This document shows, one piece after another, positions 53,367 to 62,694 of a stretch of 64,000 nt of DNA. Both the position numbers and the translations under genes were made by a program. Origin of the DNA: Microlunatus soli (GTDB taxonomy: Bacteria > Actinomycetota > Actinomycetes > Propionibacteriales > Propionibacteriaceae); NCBI RefSeq assembly GCF_900105385.1, contig NZ_LT629772.1, positions 1,240,001 to 1,304,000 on the forward strand. The letters are read 5' to 3'. Below the pieces are notes generated by a model. The model saw nothing but the letters and a program-made list of their open reading frames with translations, had not been told where the DNA came from and ran no database searches. Position 1 is the first letter of the stretch. Every line of letters starts with the position of its first letter.

Positions 53367-53601
53367 CCGTTCGATGACGGACAACAGCGTCCGCCCCAAT
53401 AGCGGATCGGCGGCGGACAGTCCCTCCGCGCGACCTCACCGCGCACGACGGTCAACGTGGAATCGCTGTGTCACTGTGGATCGATCACCGGGCAGGCCAG
53501 GGGGCTGATGTTTCGTGGCCGCAGCCGATACCGATCGTCCGGTGCTGTAGGGGACTTTTCGCACGGCCACAGTACGAGCCGCCGGCGGGCACGTTGCACC
53601 G

Positions 53602-54489
53602 TTAGTGGAGTTTCGCCAGAGCCCGCTGGAGAAACTCGTCCCTGGTGTCGGTCCCGGCACCCATGTCCGGCGCGGTTTCCAAGGCCGCGACCGTGTCCCA
53701 GTACGGCATGGCGTCCGCGGCGCGGCCGGCCGCTTGTTCCCACCCGTCGAGAATGGCGTCCGCGGCCTTGATGCCGTAGGTGAACGCGGCGCTCAGTCTG
53801 GCATGGCCCAGGTCGATGCCTGGATGGCCAACTCCTGCGCAGCCCCAGTCGATGAGCCCCGTGACACGCGTACCCGCGGCCATGATGTTTCCCAGCCAGG
53901 CATCTCCGTGCACCAGGCCGCGAATGCTGTGCGAGCGTGGGAGGCTGGCCAACTGTTGGGCTGCGGCAGCCAGGAGACGGGTCCCGTCCCGTGAACGCCG
54001 GGTGGGGTTCTCCGCGCTTGCACGCTTCTCCGCGGTGTATCCGCCACCCGGTTCCAGTGGACGCAGGCGTTGGGGAAGCGCCGGTCCCGGATCTACAGCG
54101 ATGCGGTGCACCTCGGCGAGATGTCCGCCGACGGCAAGGAGCCGGTCGTCGTTGCGCGGCTGGGCCGCCACCGTGTCGCCGGTGAGGGCAGTCTGAAGCG
54201 AGGTGATGACGCCGGTCTGCCGGCCATCGTCGATGGCAATCAGTCGTGGCGCGTCCACCGCTGCTCTCTCGGCCTGCGTCAGAGCAGCCGCCTCGATCTG
54301 GAGATATTCATCGCCCTTGGCACTCGTGCCGGCCGTTCGCAGAACGGCCCGATGCAATGTGCAATCGGAGATGACCTCTATCAGCCACGGGCCCTGGCCC
54401 TCGTGCAGGTCACGCACGCTGACAACCGCCGCGCTCGGCATCCAGGCATCAATCGCCCACGACAGCGATGCCGCCCCAGGATCAACCAT
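53602..54489 (-). CDS. aminoglycoside phosphotransferase-family protein
   Basis: The 295-residue kinase-like protein contains the catalytic loop GLVHGDAWLGNIMAAG (His-Gly-Asp...Asn) and the metal-binding GLIDWGCAGVGHPGIDLGHA. The N-lobe carries VLRTAGTSAKGDEYLQIEAA. The APH family also includes choline, fructosamine and other small-molecule kinases, so drug resistance cannot be inferred. It lies in the accessory island. Confidence 0.8.
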   Translation of the reverse strand: MVDPGAASLSWAIDAWMPSAAVVSVRDLHEGQGPWLIEVISDCTLHRAVLRTAGTSAKGDEYLQIEAAALTQAERAAVDAPRLIAIDDGRQTGVITSLQTALTGDTVAAQPRNDDRLLAVGGHLAEVHRIAVDPGPALPQRLRPLEPGGGYTAEKRASAENPTRRSRDGTRLLAAAAQQLASLPRSHSIRGLVHGDAWLGNIMAAGTRVTGLIDWGCAGVGHPGIDLGHARLSAAFTYGIKAADAILDGWEQAAGRAADAMPYWDTVAALETAPDMGAGTDTRDEFLQRALAKLH

Positions 54490-54675
54490 GGCGCAACAGT
54501 TTCAGCCACTCCCCTCGGGGTCAACCTAACCTCCGGCCTCGCCCGATCGAGGTTCCCCGGCCGACGCTGCAGATCACCGCCCGGTAGCCGGCCGTCGACG
54601 GGCAGGCCATCGGGCCCCTTTACCGGCACCGAGCTGAGCGTGCCGGTGGTGTCCGCTGGGGTCCTGCAACGGGGC

Positions 54676-55683
54676 TCAGTTGGTCAGTCGGAATGTCGCC
54701 CGGCTGGCGTCCGACGCGTCGTTGGTGGATTCAAAGCCTAGATTGTCTTTCGTCACGAGGCCGGACGTGAGCCAATGGGCAATCACCGCGGCCATGCTGA
54801 CCGCGGTCTCTGCCTCCTCAAGCGAAACCTCTGCGATCGATCCATCCTGCCCAGCGTGTCTCTGTTGGTTGTGCCATAGCGCCTTCAGCATCGTGAGTAG
54901 CGTTTCTCCGGAGGCGACCTCTGGAGAATCTAGACCTCCGACTGACCATCGCGACACAGTGTCCCGGATATGGGCAACCGCTGTTCCCAAACTTGCTCGC
55001 GACGAGTTCGGAACGGTGATCGGGATGACCAGCGCTTCCACCGCCAGTACCGCGTCGCGGTACGCGACGTCGTAGTTCGGCTGCCGCCCGTAGCAAGCTG
55101 CCCACGCCGATTTGATCTTTCGGGCGGCGTCAGTGTCTGCGACTGAGGTCTGCCGAACCAAGTCGGCCATGGCGTCGTTGACTCGACGGATCAGCATCCA
55201 GTGCTGCTCAAGATCAACCTGCACCGTCCAGGCAGATCCGCCCTCGACCAAGATGTCCCGAAGTCGCGTCGCTGCCCCCACGCAATCCTTGATCATTTGC
55301 CGCGCTGATGAGTCGTTCTCGGCGATGGCCTTGGAACACGTCAGGCCCAGGTCCGCAAGAATGACATCAAGGAGCGTCAGTCGATCTTCGTCATGCCCCG
55401 ACGCCCATTGCCGCTGCAGCAGCATGGCGGGTGAGGTGTGCTGTTGGCCATACGGGCGGTCGGCAGCTGTTGCCAGCTCTAGGTGCAGCCGCCGTTCGAG
55501 CCGGTAGACCAAATCTGGTCCGCCGCCCGCCGCGCGGTCATATACCCATCGCAAGATCGAGCCCTCAAGCCACGGCGGGATGCCTTCATGCAGTACATCG
55601 AATCCGGTCTTGGCATCAGAATCGCGCTCGAAGAGTGGTCGCCACTCATGCTCCGTCAACGCTGTGCACCTCTCGACTTCCAT
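54676..55683 (-). CDS. hypothetical protein, possibly abortive-infection-like
   Basis: The 335-residue protein starts MEVERCTALTEHEWRPLFER. It is mainly alpha-helical and ends with a region (ETLLTMLKALWHNQQRHAGQ then VSLEEAETAVSMAAVIAHWL) that resembles the C-termini of Abi/HEPN-type proteins in phage-defence loci. The match is by eye and weak. ATG 55683 follows TACCGT by 8 nt; the frame continues upstream to 55890 without features. Codon use is less GC-biased at wobble positions than in the core genes, in line with transfer. Confidence 0.5.
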   Translation of the reverse strand: MEVERCTALTEHEWRPLFERDSDAKTGFDVLHEGIPPWLEGSILRWVYDRAAGGGPDLVYRLERRLHLELATAADRPYGQQHTSPAMLLQRQWASGHDEDRLTLLDVILADLGLTCSKAIAENDSSARQMIKDCVGAATRLRDILVEGGSAWTVQVDLEQHWMLIRRVNDAMADLVRQTSVADTDAARKIKSAWAACYGRQPNYDVAYRDAVLAVEALVIPITVPNSSRASLGTAVAHIRDTVSRWSVGGLDSPEVASGETLLTMLKALWHNQQRHAGQDGSIAEVSLEEAETAVSMAAVIAHWLTSGLVTKDNLGFESTNDASDASRATFRLTN

Positions 55684-56100
55684 TGAGAGGCACGGTAGTC
55701 CAGTCGCAATCACCGCACAGGCGACGAGGCAAATTGATTCGCCCCATAGCGGATCGAGATCATCCTGCTTGAAGCACTCGCTGCGCGATGCGTGCCCTGA
55801 AGCCGTTCCAGCACCGGGCCGACTCGGCCGACGGAGTAGGCAAGGCAGCGAGGTGCCCGTAACACCACCCCGGCTCCCCTGCCCGATCACCGGGCGTCAT
55901 ACGCAACAGGGATCCGTGCTCACCGCTGTCTCGAAGATCAGTACTCCGGCAGCGTCGACCAACGTCGGCGCGGGCAGCAGATTGACAAGGGATCGCGATC
56001 GGACGTGTTTGGTCGCGTACGCCACTGAGGACCGGTCGATCGTCGGCCGATCTCGACACAGGACCGGCGCTGATCGGCTCGTCGACGCACCGAACCGGAG
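55684..56100. other. 417-bp stretch without a convincing gene
   Basis: No frame has recognisable motifs or start signals. It contains CCCGATCACCGGG (55880-55892), a short palindrome also seen in part in the direct repeats at 46.8 and 47.5 kb, and CCATAGCGGATCG near 55744, similar to CAATAGCGGATCG near 53397. It marks the right boundary of the accessory island. Confidence 0.45.
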
Positions 56101-57477
56101 TCAACGCAGCGGGTATCGGATGCCGGCCGCCGGAACGATCGTCCGCGCCTCGGTCTGCGGCGCCCCGAGCAGATGGGCCGCCGTCTCGGGTCTGAAGCCG
56201 TGGATCGGATAGACCGTGCCCGGTGCGATCTGCTTGACCATCTCGATCAGCGCCTGCGGGCCGGCGTGACCGCTCGACCCGGCCGGCACCACCTCGACAC
56301 CCAGGTGTTCCAACCAGTCCATGAACGGCTGCCAGGTCGACATGAACGGCCCGAGCGGTTCGCCCTGGGAGTGCAGCCAACCGGTGCCCACGCTGATCGG
56401 GAGATCCAGCAGAGAGGGCAGATCCGCGCTGTCGGTCTGCACCAGGAAGTCACTGGGGCGGTCCCAGACCTCGGCCAGTCCCACCGTTGTCGGCTGGGTG
56501 CCGGCGGCGATCGCGTTGGCGACCGCGATCTGATGCGCCTTGCGTTGCCGACGGCTGTCGTCCCAGGTGACCACGTCGCGGACGCCGAGCAGGCCGAGGA
56601 ACGTCGCCTGTTGGCCCGGCCAGATCATCGTCCGGCCCCGCTGCCGGGCCAGATCGATGATCGCCTGTGCTCGCTCGACATCGCGTTCGTAGGCGCTGAT
56701 CAGCTGCAACTGCGGTCCGGCCAGCCGATCACCGATCACGGTCAGCACCTCGTCCTCGGTGATCGGCTCGGCCGGCAGCGGATCAAAGCTCAGCAAGGTG
56801 GTCTCGGTGATCAAGGCATCGACGCCCCGGATCCGTTCGGCGAAGGCCGAGGTCCGACGACCGCCGTTGCGATGCAGATTGAAGTCACCGGTGTAGCCGA
56901 TCCGACCGTCCGGGGTGCTGATCAGGAAGCCGCAGGCGCCGGGGACGTCATGATCGACTTCGATCGGTTCGACGACGATGTCTCCGACCGTGATCGCTGT
57001 TCCGGGCGGCGTGGGCTGCAGGGTAACTGGCCTGCCGACGGGGCCGAGTCCGCTGATCGCCAACGCCCGGTGAAGCTCGACCGTTTCCGGGTGTGCATGA
57101 CACGACAGCTCGGCACGGACGAAGCCGAGCATGCCGTCATGGTCGATGTGCGGATGACTCAGGAAGATCGCCGTCGGTCGCGGATCGCCGACCGCCAGCG
57201 CCTCCGATCGGTCGGCTCGCGGACCCTGCACCGGGAGTTGGGCAGGGTCGTAGATTCCCGGCAGCTCCGGCGCCTGGCCCGTGTTGAGGTAGTCGGCAAG
57301 CTCTCCGCCACAGCGGCGCCGGACCGGCTCGCGGAAGAGGTCGAGCCCATCGGGAATGTCCAACCCCATGTCCAGCAGCACCCGGGCGTTCGGCGTACTG
57401 ATCATGATCTTGGAGCCGCCGATCACCCCGAGCCCGCCGTAGAACTCGATCATGGTCCGGTCGGTTCGGTCAGCCAC
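56101..57477 (-). CDS. MBL-fold / ribonuclease J-like (beta-CASP type) hydrolase
   Basis: The 458-residue protein has the metal motif IFLSHPHIDHDGMLGF and later ligands in PIEVDHDVPGACGF and YTGDFNLHRNG. The C-terminal HGFRPETA with the preceding SSGHAGPQALIEMVK matches the RNase J/beta-CASP core, although RNase J itself is longer. Its GTG start overlaps the end of the permease gene by 8 bp, so it belongs to the sugar-transport operon. The role there is unknown. Confidence 0.75.
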   Translation of the reverse strand: MADRTDRTMIEFYGGLGVIGGSKIMISTPNARVLLDMGLDIPDGLDLFREPVRRRCGGELADYLNTGQAPELPGIYDPAQLPVQGPRADRSEALAVGDPRPTAIFLSHPHIDHDGMLGFVRAELSCHAHPETVELHRALAISGLGPVGRPVTLQPTPPGTAITVGDIVVEPIEVDHDVPGACGFLISTPDGRIGYTGDFNLHRNGGRRTSAFAERIRGVDALITETTLLSFDPLPAEPITEDEVLTVIGDRLAGPQLQLISAYERDVERAQAIIDLARQRGRTMIWPGQQATFLGLLGVRDVVTWDDSRRQRKAHQIAVANAIAAGTQPTTVGLAEVWDRPSDFLVQTDSADLPSLLDLPISVGTGWLHSQGEPLGPFMSTWQPFMDWLEHLGVEVVPAGSSGHAGPQALIEMVKQIAPGTVYPIHGFRPETAAHLLGAPQTEARTIVPAAGIRYPLR

Positions 57478-58318
57478 GGACCGCTCCTTCCACGCCGTAC
57501 GCGCCGCCGACGAAATACCTCTGCAAGAACAAGAACAAGATGATCACCGGGACGGTGGTGAAGGTGATCGCCGCGCTCAGCCCTGTCCAGTCGGTGCCCT
57601 CGGCTCCGTAGAAGGTCTGCAGACCGACCTCGATCGGCCGGATGGACTCGCTCTTGGTCATCAGATACGGCCAGACGAACGCGTTCCAGGACCCCATGAA
57701 CGCGTTCAGCCCGACCAGCACCAGGGACGGTTTCGCCAGCGGTCCGGCAATGCTGATCAGGATCCGGAACGCCCCCGCTCCCTCCAGTTCGGCGGCCTCG
57801 AACAGCTCCCGGGGCAGCGTGACGAAGAATTGCCGGAGCAGGAAGATCCCGAACACCGAAGCGCCCCAGGGCAGGATCTGGATCAGGTACGTGTCGTAGA
57901 GCCCGAGCCGCTGGGCAATGATGAAGTTGGGGATCAGCAGCACGGTCTGCGGGACCATCATCACCGCCATCACGATCATGAACAGCACCGTCCGGCCGCG
58001 GAATCTCATCACCGCGAAGGCGAATCCGGCCAGCAGTGACGTGGCCAGCACCAGGGCCACAACACAGCCGGCGATCAGCACCGTGTTGCCGAAGTAGCGC
58101 AACCACGGGGCGGCCTGCCAGGCGCGGGCATAGTTGGACCATTCCCAACTGGGCGACAGCTTCGGAGGGAATCGGTAGACGTCGGATCGGGTGGACAGGC
58201 TGGTGACGAAGGTCCACAGCAGCGGCACGATGAAGGCCAACCCGATGATCGCCGCGATCACCTGCCGGGCCACTCCGGGCTTCCGTGCCCGTCGCACGCG
58301 TCCCACTCTGCGCACCAT
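57470..58318 (-). CDS. carbohydrate ABC transporter permease, MalG type
   Basis: The 282-residue, six-helix permease has the EAA loop ELEGAGAFRILISIAGPLAK and FRFP-like (VYRFPPKLSPSWEW) periplasmic segment typical of MalG/LacG. It lies after the binding-protein gene, 6 bp away. Together with the permease at 59674-60705 it forms a heterodimeric channel. Sugar is not assigned. Confidence 0.92.
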   Translation of the reverse strand: MVRRVGRVRRARKPGVARQVIAAIIGLAFIVPLLWTFVTSLSTRSDVYRFPPKLSPSWEWSNYARAWQAAPWLRYFGNTVLIAGCVVALVLATSLLAGFAFAVMRFRGRTVLFMIVMAVMMVPQTVLLIPNFIIAQRLGLYDTYLIQILPWGASVFGIFLLRQFFVTLPRELFEAAELEGAGAFRILISIAGPLAKPSLVLVGLNAFMGSWNAFVWPYLMTKSESIRPIEVGLQTFYGAEGTDWTGLSAAITFTTVPVIILFLFLQRYFVGGAYGVEGAVRG

Positions 58319-58324
58319 GAATTC

Positions 58325-59647
58325 CTAGCCCGCCTGCTTCTTGGCCTTGTCCGCCGAGGCCTGCGCAGTCTTCAGCACGGCCGCTGGGTCCTTGCCCTGA
58401 CCGACGGCCTGTTGGATAGCCACCGACAGGAAGCCACTGCATGCGTTGATCCACTTCTGCGGTGGCAGCGACGTCGCGGTGTTCAGCTGCTCGGTCGCCT
58501 CGGTGACGAACGGCGCCTTTTTGGCGTAGGCGGTGAACGCCTTCTCCTTCGTCGCCTGCTGACAGACCGGCAGGTAGCCGGTCTGCGCCGACCAGTAGGC
58601 CTGCTGAGCCGGTTCGGTCAAGAACTGCAGGTATTTCCAGGCCGCGGCCTTCTGGTTCTCGTCGGCCTGGGCGAACAGCGCGATATTGGTGCCGGCGAGT
58701 TGGTTGGCCGGCTTCTTGGCGCCCGGCGGCAACTGGCCGACTCCCAGAGTGAACTTGTCCCCGACAGCCTCCAGATTGAACGGGTAGCTGGCGACACTGG
58801 ACAGATCGAAGGCACCCTTCTCTGCACCGAGCGCGACCTGCCCCGGATAGTCCTTGCCCAACGCCAACGCACCGGCCTTCTTCAGATCGACCAGATACTC
58901 CAGGGCCTGGACGACACCGGGCTTGGTGAACTGCGGTGTCCCGTCGGTTCCGAACACCGGATCGCCGTTGCCCTCGGCGAGGATCTCGAACAACGCGGTC
59001 CCGCCGGCCGGCGCCGCCGAGCTGCCCGGGTCGATCGACAGTGCGACCACGTCGCCGGTGGACACCTTCTTGGCGACCGTGGCGAACTCGTCCCAGCTGC
59101 TCGGCGCCTCCTTCACCAGATCGGTGTTGTAGTACTGCACCACGACGGATTTGTTGAACGGCCACATCCAGGTCTTGCCGTCCGGCAACTGCAGATCTGC
59201 CTTGATGCCGTCGAAGAGATCGTTGTACTGCGGGGATTCGGCGATGTAGGCGTCCAGCGGCACGATCACCTCGGCCTCGGCGTACTCGGCCGCCCAGTTG
59301 CCGTAGACCTGGGCGATGGTCGGCGGCTCACCGGCGCCGGTCTGGGCACTGATCTTGGTCTGCAATGTCCCGTAATCGGGTTGTTCCTCCAGCTTGACGG
59401 TGATGTTCGGATTCGCCGCCATGAAGTCCTTGGTGATCTTGACCAGGGCTTCCTTCTGCGCGCCGGCGGCCATCGCCTCCATGAACGTGATGGTCACCTT
59501 GGCGTCGGGATCGCCGGACGGCACCGAGCTGCTGTCGGCCGAGCTCGCGCCGCCGTTCCCGCAGGCGCTCAACCCGACCGCGGATGCGGCCGACCCGAGT
59601 CCGCCGGCGAGGACCGTACGACGACTGGTGCTGATCGGAGTGGACAT
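58325..59647 (-). CDS. sugar ABC transporter substrate-binding lipoprotein (Tat)
   Basis: The 440-residue protein is an SBP family 1 binding protein. The N-terminus has a twin-arginine motif (SRRTVLAGGLGSAAS) followed by lipobox LSAC (Cys33 region), so it is exported folded by Tat and lipidated. ITKDFMAANPNITVKLEEQP and KTWMWPFNKSVVVQYYNTDL are family features. ATG 59647 has GGAAGG upstream. The gene is between the two permease genes. The neighbouring GH29 gene suggests a fucose-containing ligand, by inference only. Confidence 0.92.
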   Translation of the reverse strand: MSTPISTSRRTVLAGGLGSAASAVGLSACGNGGASSADSSSVPSGDPDAKVTITFMEAMAAGAQKEALVKITKDFMAANPNITVKLEEQPDYGTLQTKISAQTGAGEPPTIAQVYGNWAAEYAEAEVIVPLDAYIAESPQYNDLFDGIKADLQLPDGKTWMWPFNKSVVVQYYNTDLVKEAPSSWDEFATVAKKVSTGDVVALSIDPGSSAAPAGGTALFEILAEGNGDPVFGTDGTPQFTKPGVVQALEYLVDLKKAGALALGKDYPGQVALGAEKGAFDLSSVASYPFNLEAVGDKFTLGVGQLPPGAKKPANQLAGTNIALFAQADENQKAAAWKYLQFLTEPAQQAYWSAQTGYLPVCQQATKEKAFTAYAKKAPFVTEATEQLNTATSLPPQKWINACSGFLSVAIQQAVGQGKDPAAVLKTAQASADKAKKQAG

Positions 59648-59673
59648 GATGTGCCTTCCAGGAAAGGAAACTT

Positions 59674-60705
59674 CTAGGGCCGCAGCGACCGCGAGGCCGC
59701 CAGTTGAGCGATGGAGAGACCGATGGTGATCACGAACAGGACGACCGCCAGCGCTGCCGCGTATCCGGTGTTGCGCAGCACGAAGGCCTGTTGGTAGAGC
59801 TGGAAGCCCAGCGTCGAGGTGTCGTAGCCGGGGCCGCCGCCGGTGAGCACGAAGAACTGGGTGAAGGCGTGCAGGCTGCTGACCGAACCGATCACGATCA
59901 CGAAGACCACGAACGGCCGCAGCTGCGGCAGCGTGACGTACACGAATTCGGCGAACGAACCAGCACCGTCGATCCGGGCCGCTTCGCTGAGCTCGGCCGA
60001 GATGGTCGTGAGGCCACCGACGAAGACGATGGTGGTGAAGCCGACCTCGTGCCACAGCGAATAGATGATGATCGACGGCATCGCGGTGTTCGGGTTGCCG
60101 AGCCAGTCCACTGGGTCGATGCCGACCAGGTGCAGCACGGCGTTGGCCAGGCCGAAGCGAGGATTGAAGATCCAGACCCAGACCATCGAGGTGGCCACCA
60201 GCGGCGTCACGTAGGTGAGGAACAGGGCGCTGCGGACGGCCAGCAGCACGGTGCTGGCCCGCTGCAGTAGGAGCGCCAGCAGCAACGAGATCAGGGTGCC
60301 GAGCAGCACCATCGCGATCACGAAGTAGAAGCTGACCGCCATCGTCGAGGCGAAGCTGGGTTCACTGCTGCCGTCCACCATCGACCGATAGTTGTCGGCG
60401 CCGACGAAGCGGCTCAGTGCCGCGTTGAGGTAGTTCCACTTGAAGGTCGAGATCACGAAGGTGAAGATCGTCGGGGCGATGGTGAAGACGCCGAAGATCA
60501 ACAACGCCGGCAACACGAACAGGTACGCCACCGGTGAGGCCAACGCCCGGAACCGCCACCGCGACGAGGTCCCTCGCCGCCCCAGCGAGGTCGCTGAGCC
60601 TGTCGAAGGGCTCGAAACCGTGCCGCTGTCGACATCCGCTCCAGCCTTGACCCGTCCTTCGACAAGCTCAGGAGCCTTGCCAGCCTCACTCCTGGACATG
60701 ATCAC
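59674..60705 (-). CDS. carbohydrate ABC transporter permease, MalF type
   Basis: The 343-residue permease has six helices and the EAA loop EAARIDGAGSFAEFVYVTLP. Its first 45 residues are unusual: APELVEG and SSPSTGSAT are encoded by two copies of the dispersed repeat (60656-60672 and 60593-60610). The start ATG 60705 (or 60699) overlaps the upstream regulator gene by 14-20 bp. A later start would remove the repeats, but no good one is seen before helix 1. Confidence 0.88.
   Translation of the reverse strand: MIMSRSEAGKAPELVEGRVKAGADVDSGTVSSPSTGSATSLGRRGTSSRWRFRALASPVAYLFVLPALLIFGVFTIAPTIFTFVISTFKWNYLNAALSRFVGADNYRSMVDGSSEPSFASTMAVSFYFVIAMVLLGTLISLLLALLLQRASTVLLAVRSALFLTYVTPLVATSMVWVWIFNPRFGLANAVLHLVGIDPVDWLGNPNTAMPSIIIYSLWHEVGFTTIVFVGGLTTISAELSEAARIDGAGSFAEFVYVTLPQLRPFVVFVIVIGSVSSLHAFTQFFVLTGGGPGYDTSTLGFQLYQQAFVLRNTGYAAALAVVLFVITIGLSIAQLAASRSLRP
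60593..60672. repeat. pair of dispersed 17-bp repeats in the permease N-terminus
   Basis: GCTGAGCCTGTCGAAGGG (60593-60610) and CCTTCGACAAGCTCAGG (60656-60672) are inverted relative to each other and can form a stem with a loop of about 45 nt within the message. Confidence 0.7.
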
Positions 60706-61672
60706 TCACTGCGGCGAGGGCCAGGGCGGCGGCCTGATGACCTCGCTCACCGAGATGATCACGCAGTGACGCCATCAGTCCCTCGAGCAGGATCGCCTGC
60801 GGGATCCGGGTGGTGTCGGTGAGTTCCTCGGTGAAGGAGGAGTTGGGCATCCCGACCACCAGGAGGGTATCGGCGAGCTCGGCGATCGGCGATCGGGCGA
60901 ACGCGGTGACGGCGATCAGATGGGCGGCGCTCTGCCGGACCTCGCGGGCGACACCGATCGAGTCGGTGTGCGACCCGCTGCCGCTGATCATCAGCACCAC
61001 GCCGCGTTCGCCGAGCAGTCGGGTGACGATCAACTGGTCGATCCGGTCGGTGAGATGCTCGGCGACCAGCCCGAGCCGGACCAGCCGGGCGGCAGCGTCG
61101 ATCGCCAGCGATCGGGACAGTCCGTGGCCGACGACCAGGATGCGGTCGGCAGCGGCCAGCCGACGGACCGCGGATTCGATCTGTTCCGGGTCCAACAGGG
61201 CGGTCATCCGGTCGGCTGCGTCGCGGACCTGTTCGAAGCGTCGATAGGTGCTCGTCGCGAGCCCGTCGGCGCCCCGTTCGGGCGTTCGTGCGCTCCGGGC
61301 GCGATCGGCGAGGGCGGCGTCCCGGGCCAGCAACACCCGCAACTGTTGGTAGCCGCTGAACCCTAGGCTCTGACTGGCTCGCACGACCGTCGCCCGGGAC
61401 GTCCCGGCGAGCTCGGCGACCTGCTGGCTGGACAGATCGGCAGCGTCACCGGCGCGGTCCAGCAGCACGCGGGCGACCTGCTGTTCGGCGGGCAGCAAGG
61501 ACGGCAGCAAGGAAGTGATCCGCGCCGTCACGTCTGCCGCCGTCGATCGTCCCGCTCCGGCGGCGTCGATCGGGTCGGCCGTCGTCGACACTCCCACACT
61601 CGATACGTCCCCATCCGGTGCTGTCCCGTCGGGTCCTGCCGGATCGGCCCCTGAAGTACCTGCCCCGGTCAT
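60686..61672 (-). CDS. RpiR/MurR family transcriptional regulator
   Basis: The 328-residue protein has an N-terminal helix-turn-helix (LSSQQVAELAGTSRATVVRA, SQSLGFSGYQQLRVLLARD) and a SIS sugar-phosphate-binding domain (RILVVGHGLSRSLAIDAAAR, GVVLMISGSGSHTDSIGVAR). RpiR regulators sense phosphorylated sugars. ATG 61672 overlaps the HAD gene stop by 4 bp. It probably controls this operon and perhaps the divergent fucosidase. Confidence 0.9.
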   Translation of the reverse strand: MTGAGTSGADPAGPDGTAPDGDVSSVGVSTTADPIDAAGAGRSTAADVTARITSLLPSLLPAEQQVARVLLDRAGDAADLSSQQVAELAGTSRATVVRASQSLGFSGYQQLRVLLARDAALADRARSARTPERGADGLATSTYRRFEQVRDAADRMTALLDPEQIESAVRRLAAADRILVVGHGLSRSLAIDAAARLVRLGLVAEHLTDRIDQLIVTRLLGERGVVLMISGSGSHTDSIGVAREVRQSAAHLIAVTAFARSPIAELADTLLVVGMPNSSFTEELTDTTRIPQAILLEGLMASLRDHLGERGHQAAALALAAVSDHVQE

Positions 61673-62493
61673 CCGGCGCCGGTCCTGATCGCAGCGGACA
61701 CCGGCAACCGATGCCGCCGGGCAAACGCCCGCGGGTCGGCCGCCCACTCGGTGATCCCGTCCGACAGCTCGGCAAGACCGCTCCCGATCAGGTGCGCCGG
61801 TTGATCGGCTCGCGGCGTCTCGGTGATCAAACCGCCGAACGTCCCACGCTGCAAGGGGATCCGGACATCGTTGATCCAGTGATCACCGATGCTGAGCAGT
61901 GTCGATGGTGGTCGTCCGGCCAGTAGTACGTCCAGGTGTTCCGGCATCCTCGTGGGCTTGCCGCCGGCGACGATCACCTGATCCAGCAGCCCGGACAGAC
62001 CGAACCGTTCCAGCGTCTCGACCACGCCGACTTCCGGCGCGTTGGTCAGCACAACGGTGCTGACCGTCGGGCCGACCTTGATCAACAGTTCGGCCAGCCC
62101 GGCTGCCGGACGGACGCCGAGACCGTCGGCGGCCAATCGGTGACGGCTGGTCAGATAGGCGGCCTGCAGCTGGGCCGGCGGCAGGCTCGCGGCGAGCGTC
62201 TGGACCAGGACGTAGCCGTCGGCGTACTGCCGGTGCAGCTGCGGATCATGATCGACGAATCGCGCCAGCTGCTCTTCGGCTGCCGCCCGCTGCGCTGCCG
62301 GCAGGGCGGCGAAGGCGGCTTCGGCGTAGGCGAGCACCGGCCCGTCGCCGAGGCAGATCGTGCCGTCGAAGTCCAGCAGCAGGACCGGCCGCGCACTCGG
62401 GCGCGCGAGATCGCTGGGAAGTGACCGGATCCCCACTCCAGAGCAGCTCACGGAGACCGAGGCTAAGCCCCGTACGAAACGCTTGTCCACCAT
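61669..62493 (-). CDS. HAD family hydrolase
   Basis: The 274-residue protein shows motif I (VLLLDFDGTICLGDGP), motif II (VVLTNAPEVGVVE) and motif IV region (LLSIGDHWINDVRIPLQRGT), with a C1 cap between. HAD proteins of this size dephosphorylate sugar phosphates or nucleotides. Coming first in the operon, before the RpiR regulator, it could dephosphorylate a sugar phosphate that the regulator senses. The first 30 residues may be extra; a later start is possible. Confidence 0.85.
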   Translation of the reverse strand: MVDKRFVRGLASVSVSCSGVGIRSLPSDLARPSARPVLLLDFDGTICLGDGPVLAYAEAAFAALPAAQRAAAEEQLARFVDHDPQLHRQYADGYVLVQTLAASLPPAQLQAAYLTSRHRLAADGLGVRPAAGLAELLIKVGPTVSTVVLTNAPEVGVVETLERFGLSGLLDQVIVAGGKPTRMPEHLDVLLAGRPPSTLLSIGDHWINDVRIPLQRGTFGGLITETPRADQPAHLIGSGLAELSDGITEWAADPRAFARRHRLPVSAAIRTGAG

Positions 62494-62694
62494 CGGATCA
62501 CCCCAAGAAACGATTGTTCACGCGATGTTTACGGCCGACCCTGACCGAGCGCCGCGCCGACGTCGGTCGATAGCTCCGATGAACCGGTGCCCGATTGCCC
62601 ACGATTCCCGAGGAACGCCCCATTGACGCGAACATTCATCGGATGATTGGCTGGAGCCATCATCGGTACTCCAACTTGTGAGGTCGCAGCAGCA
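62494..62694. promoter_or_regulatory. divergent promoter region of the HAD operon and fucosidase
   Basis: About 200 bp separate the two start codons. The left part is locally less GC-rich (AAACGATTGTTCACGCGATG, from about 62509) and probably holds the operon promoter and operator. A GAGG ribosome site is seen about 12 nt upstream of the GH29 start. Confidence 0.4.

Noticed and set aside
55760..56380. 206-codon minus-strand frame at the island border
   Set aside because: Its 5' part overlaps the MBL gene out of frame and the rest is Arg/Gly/Ala-rich without motifs.
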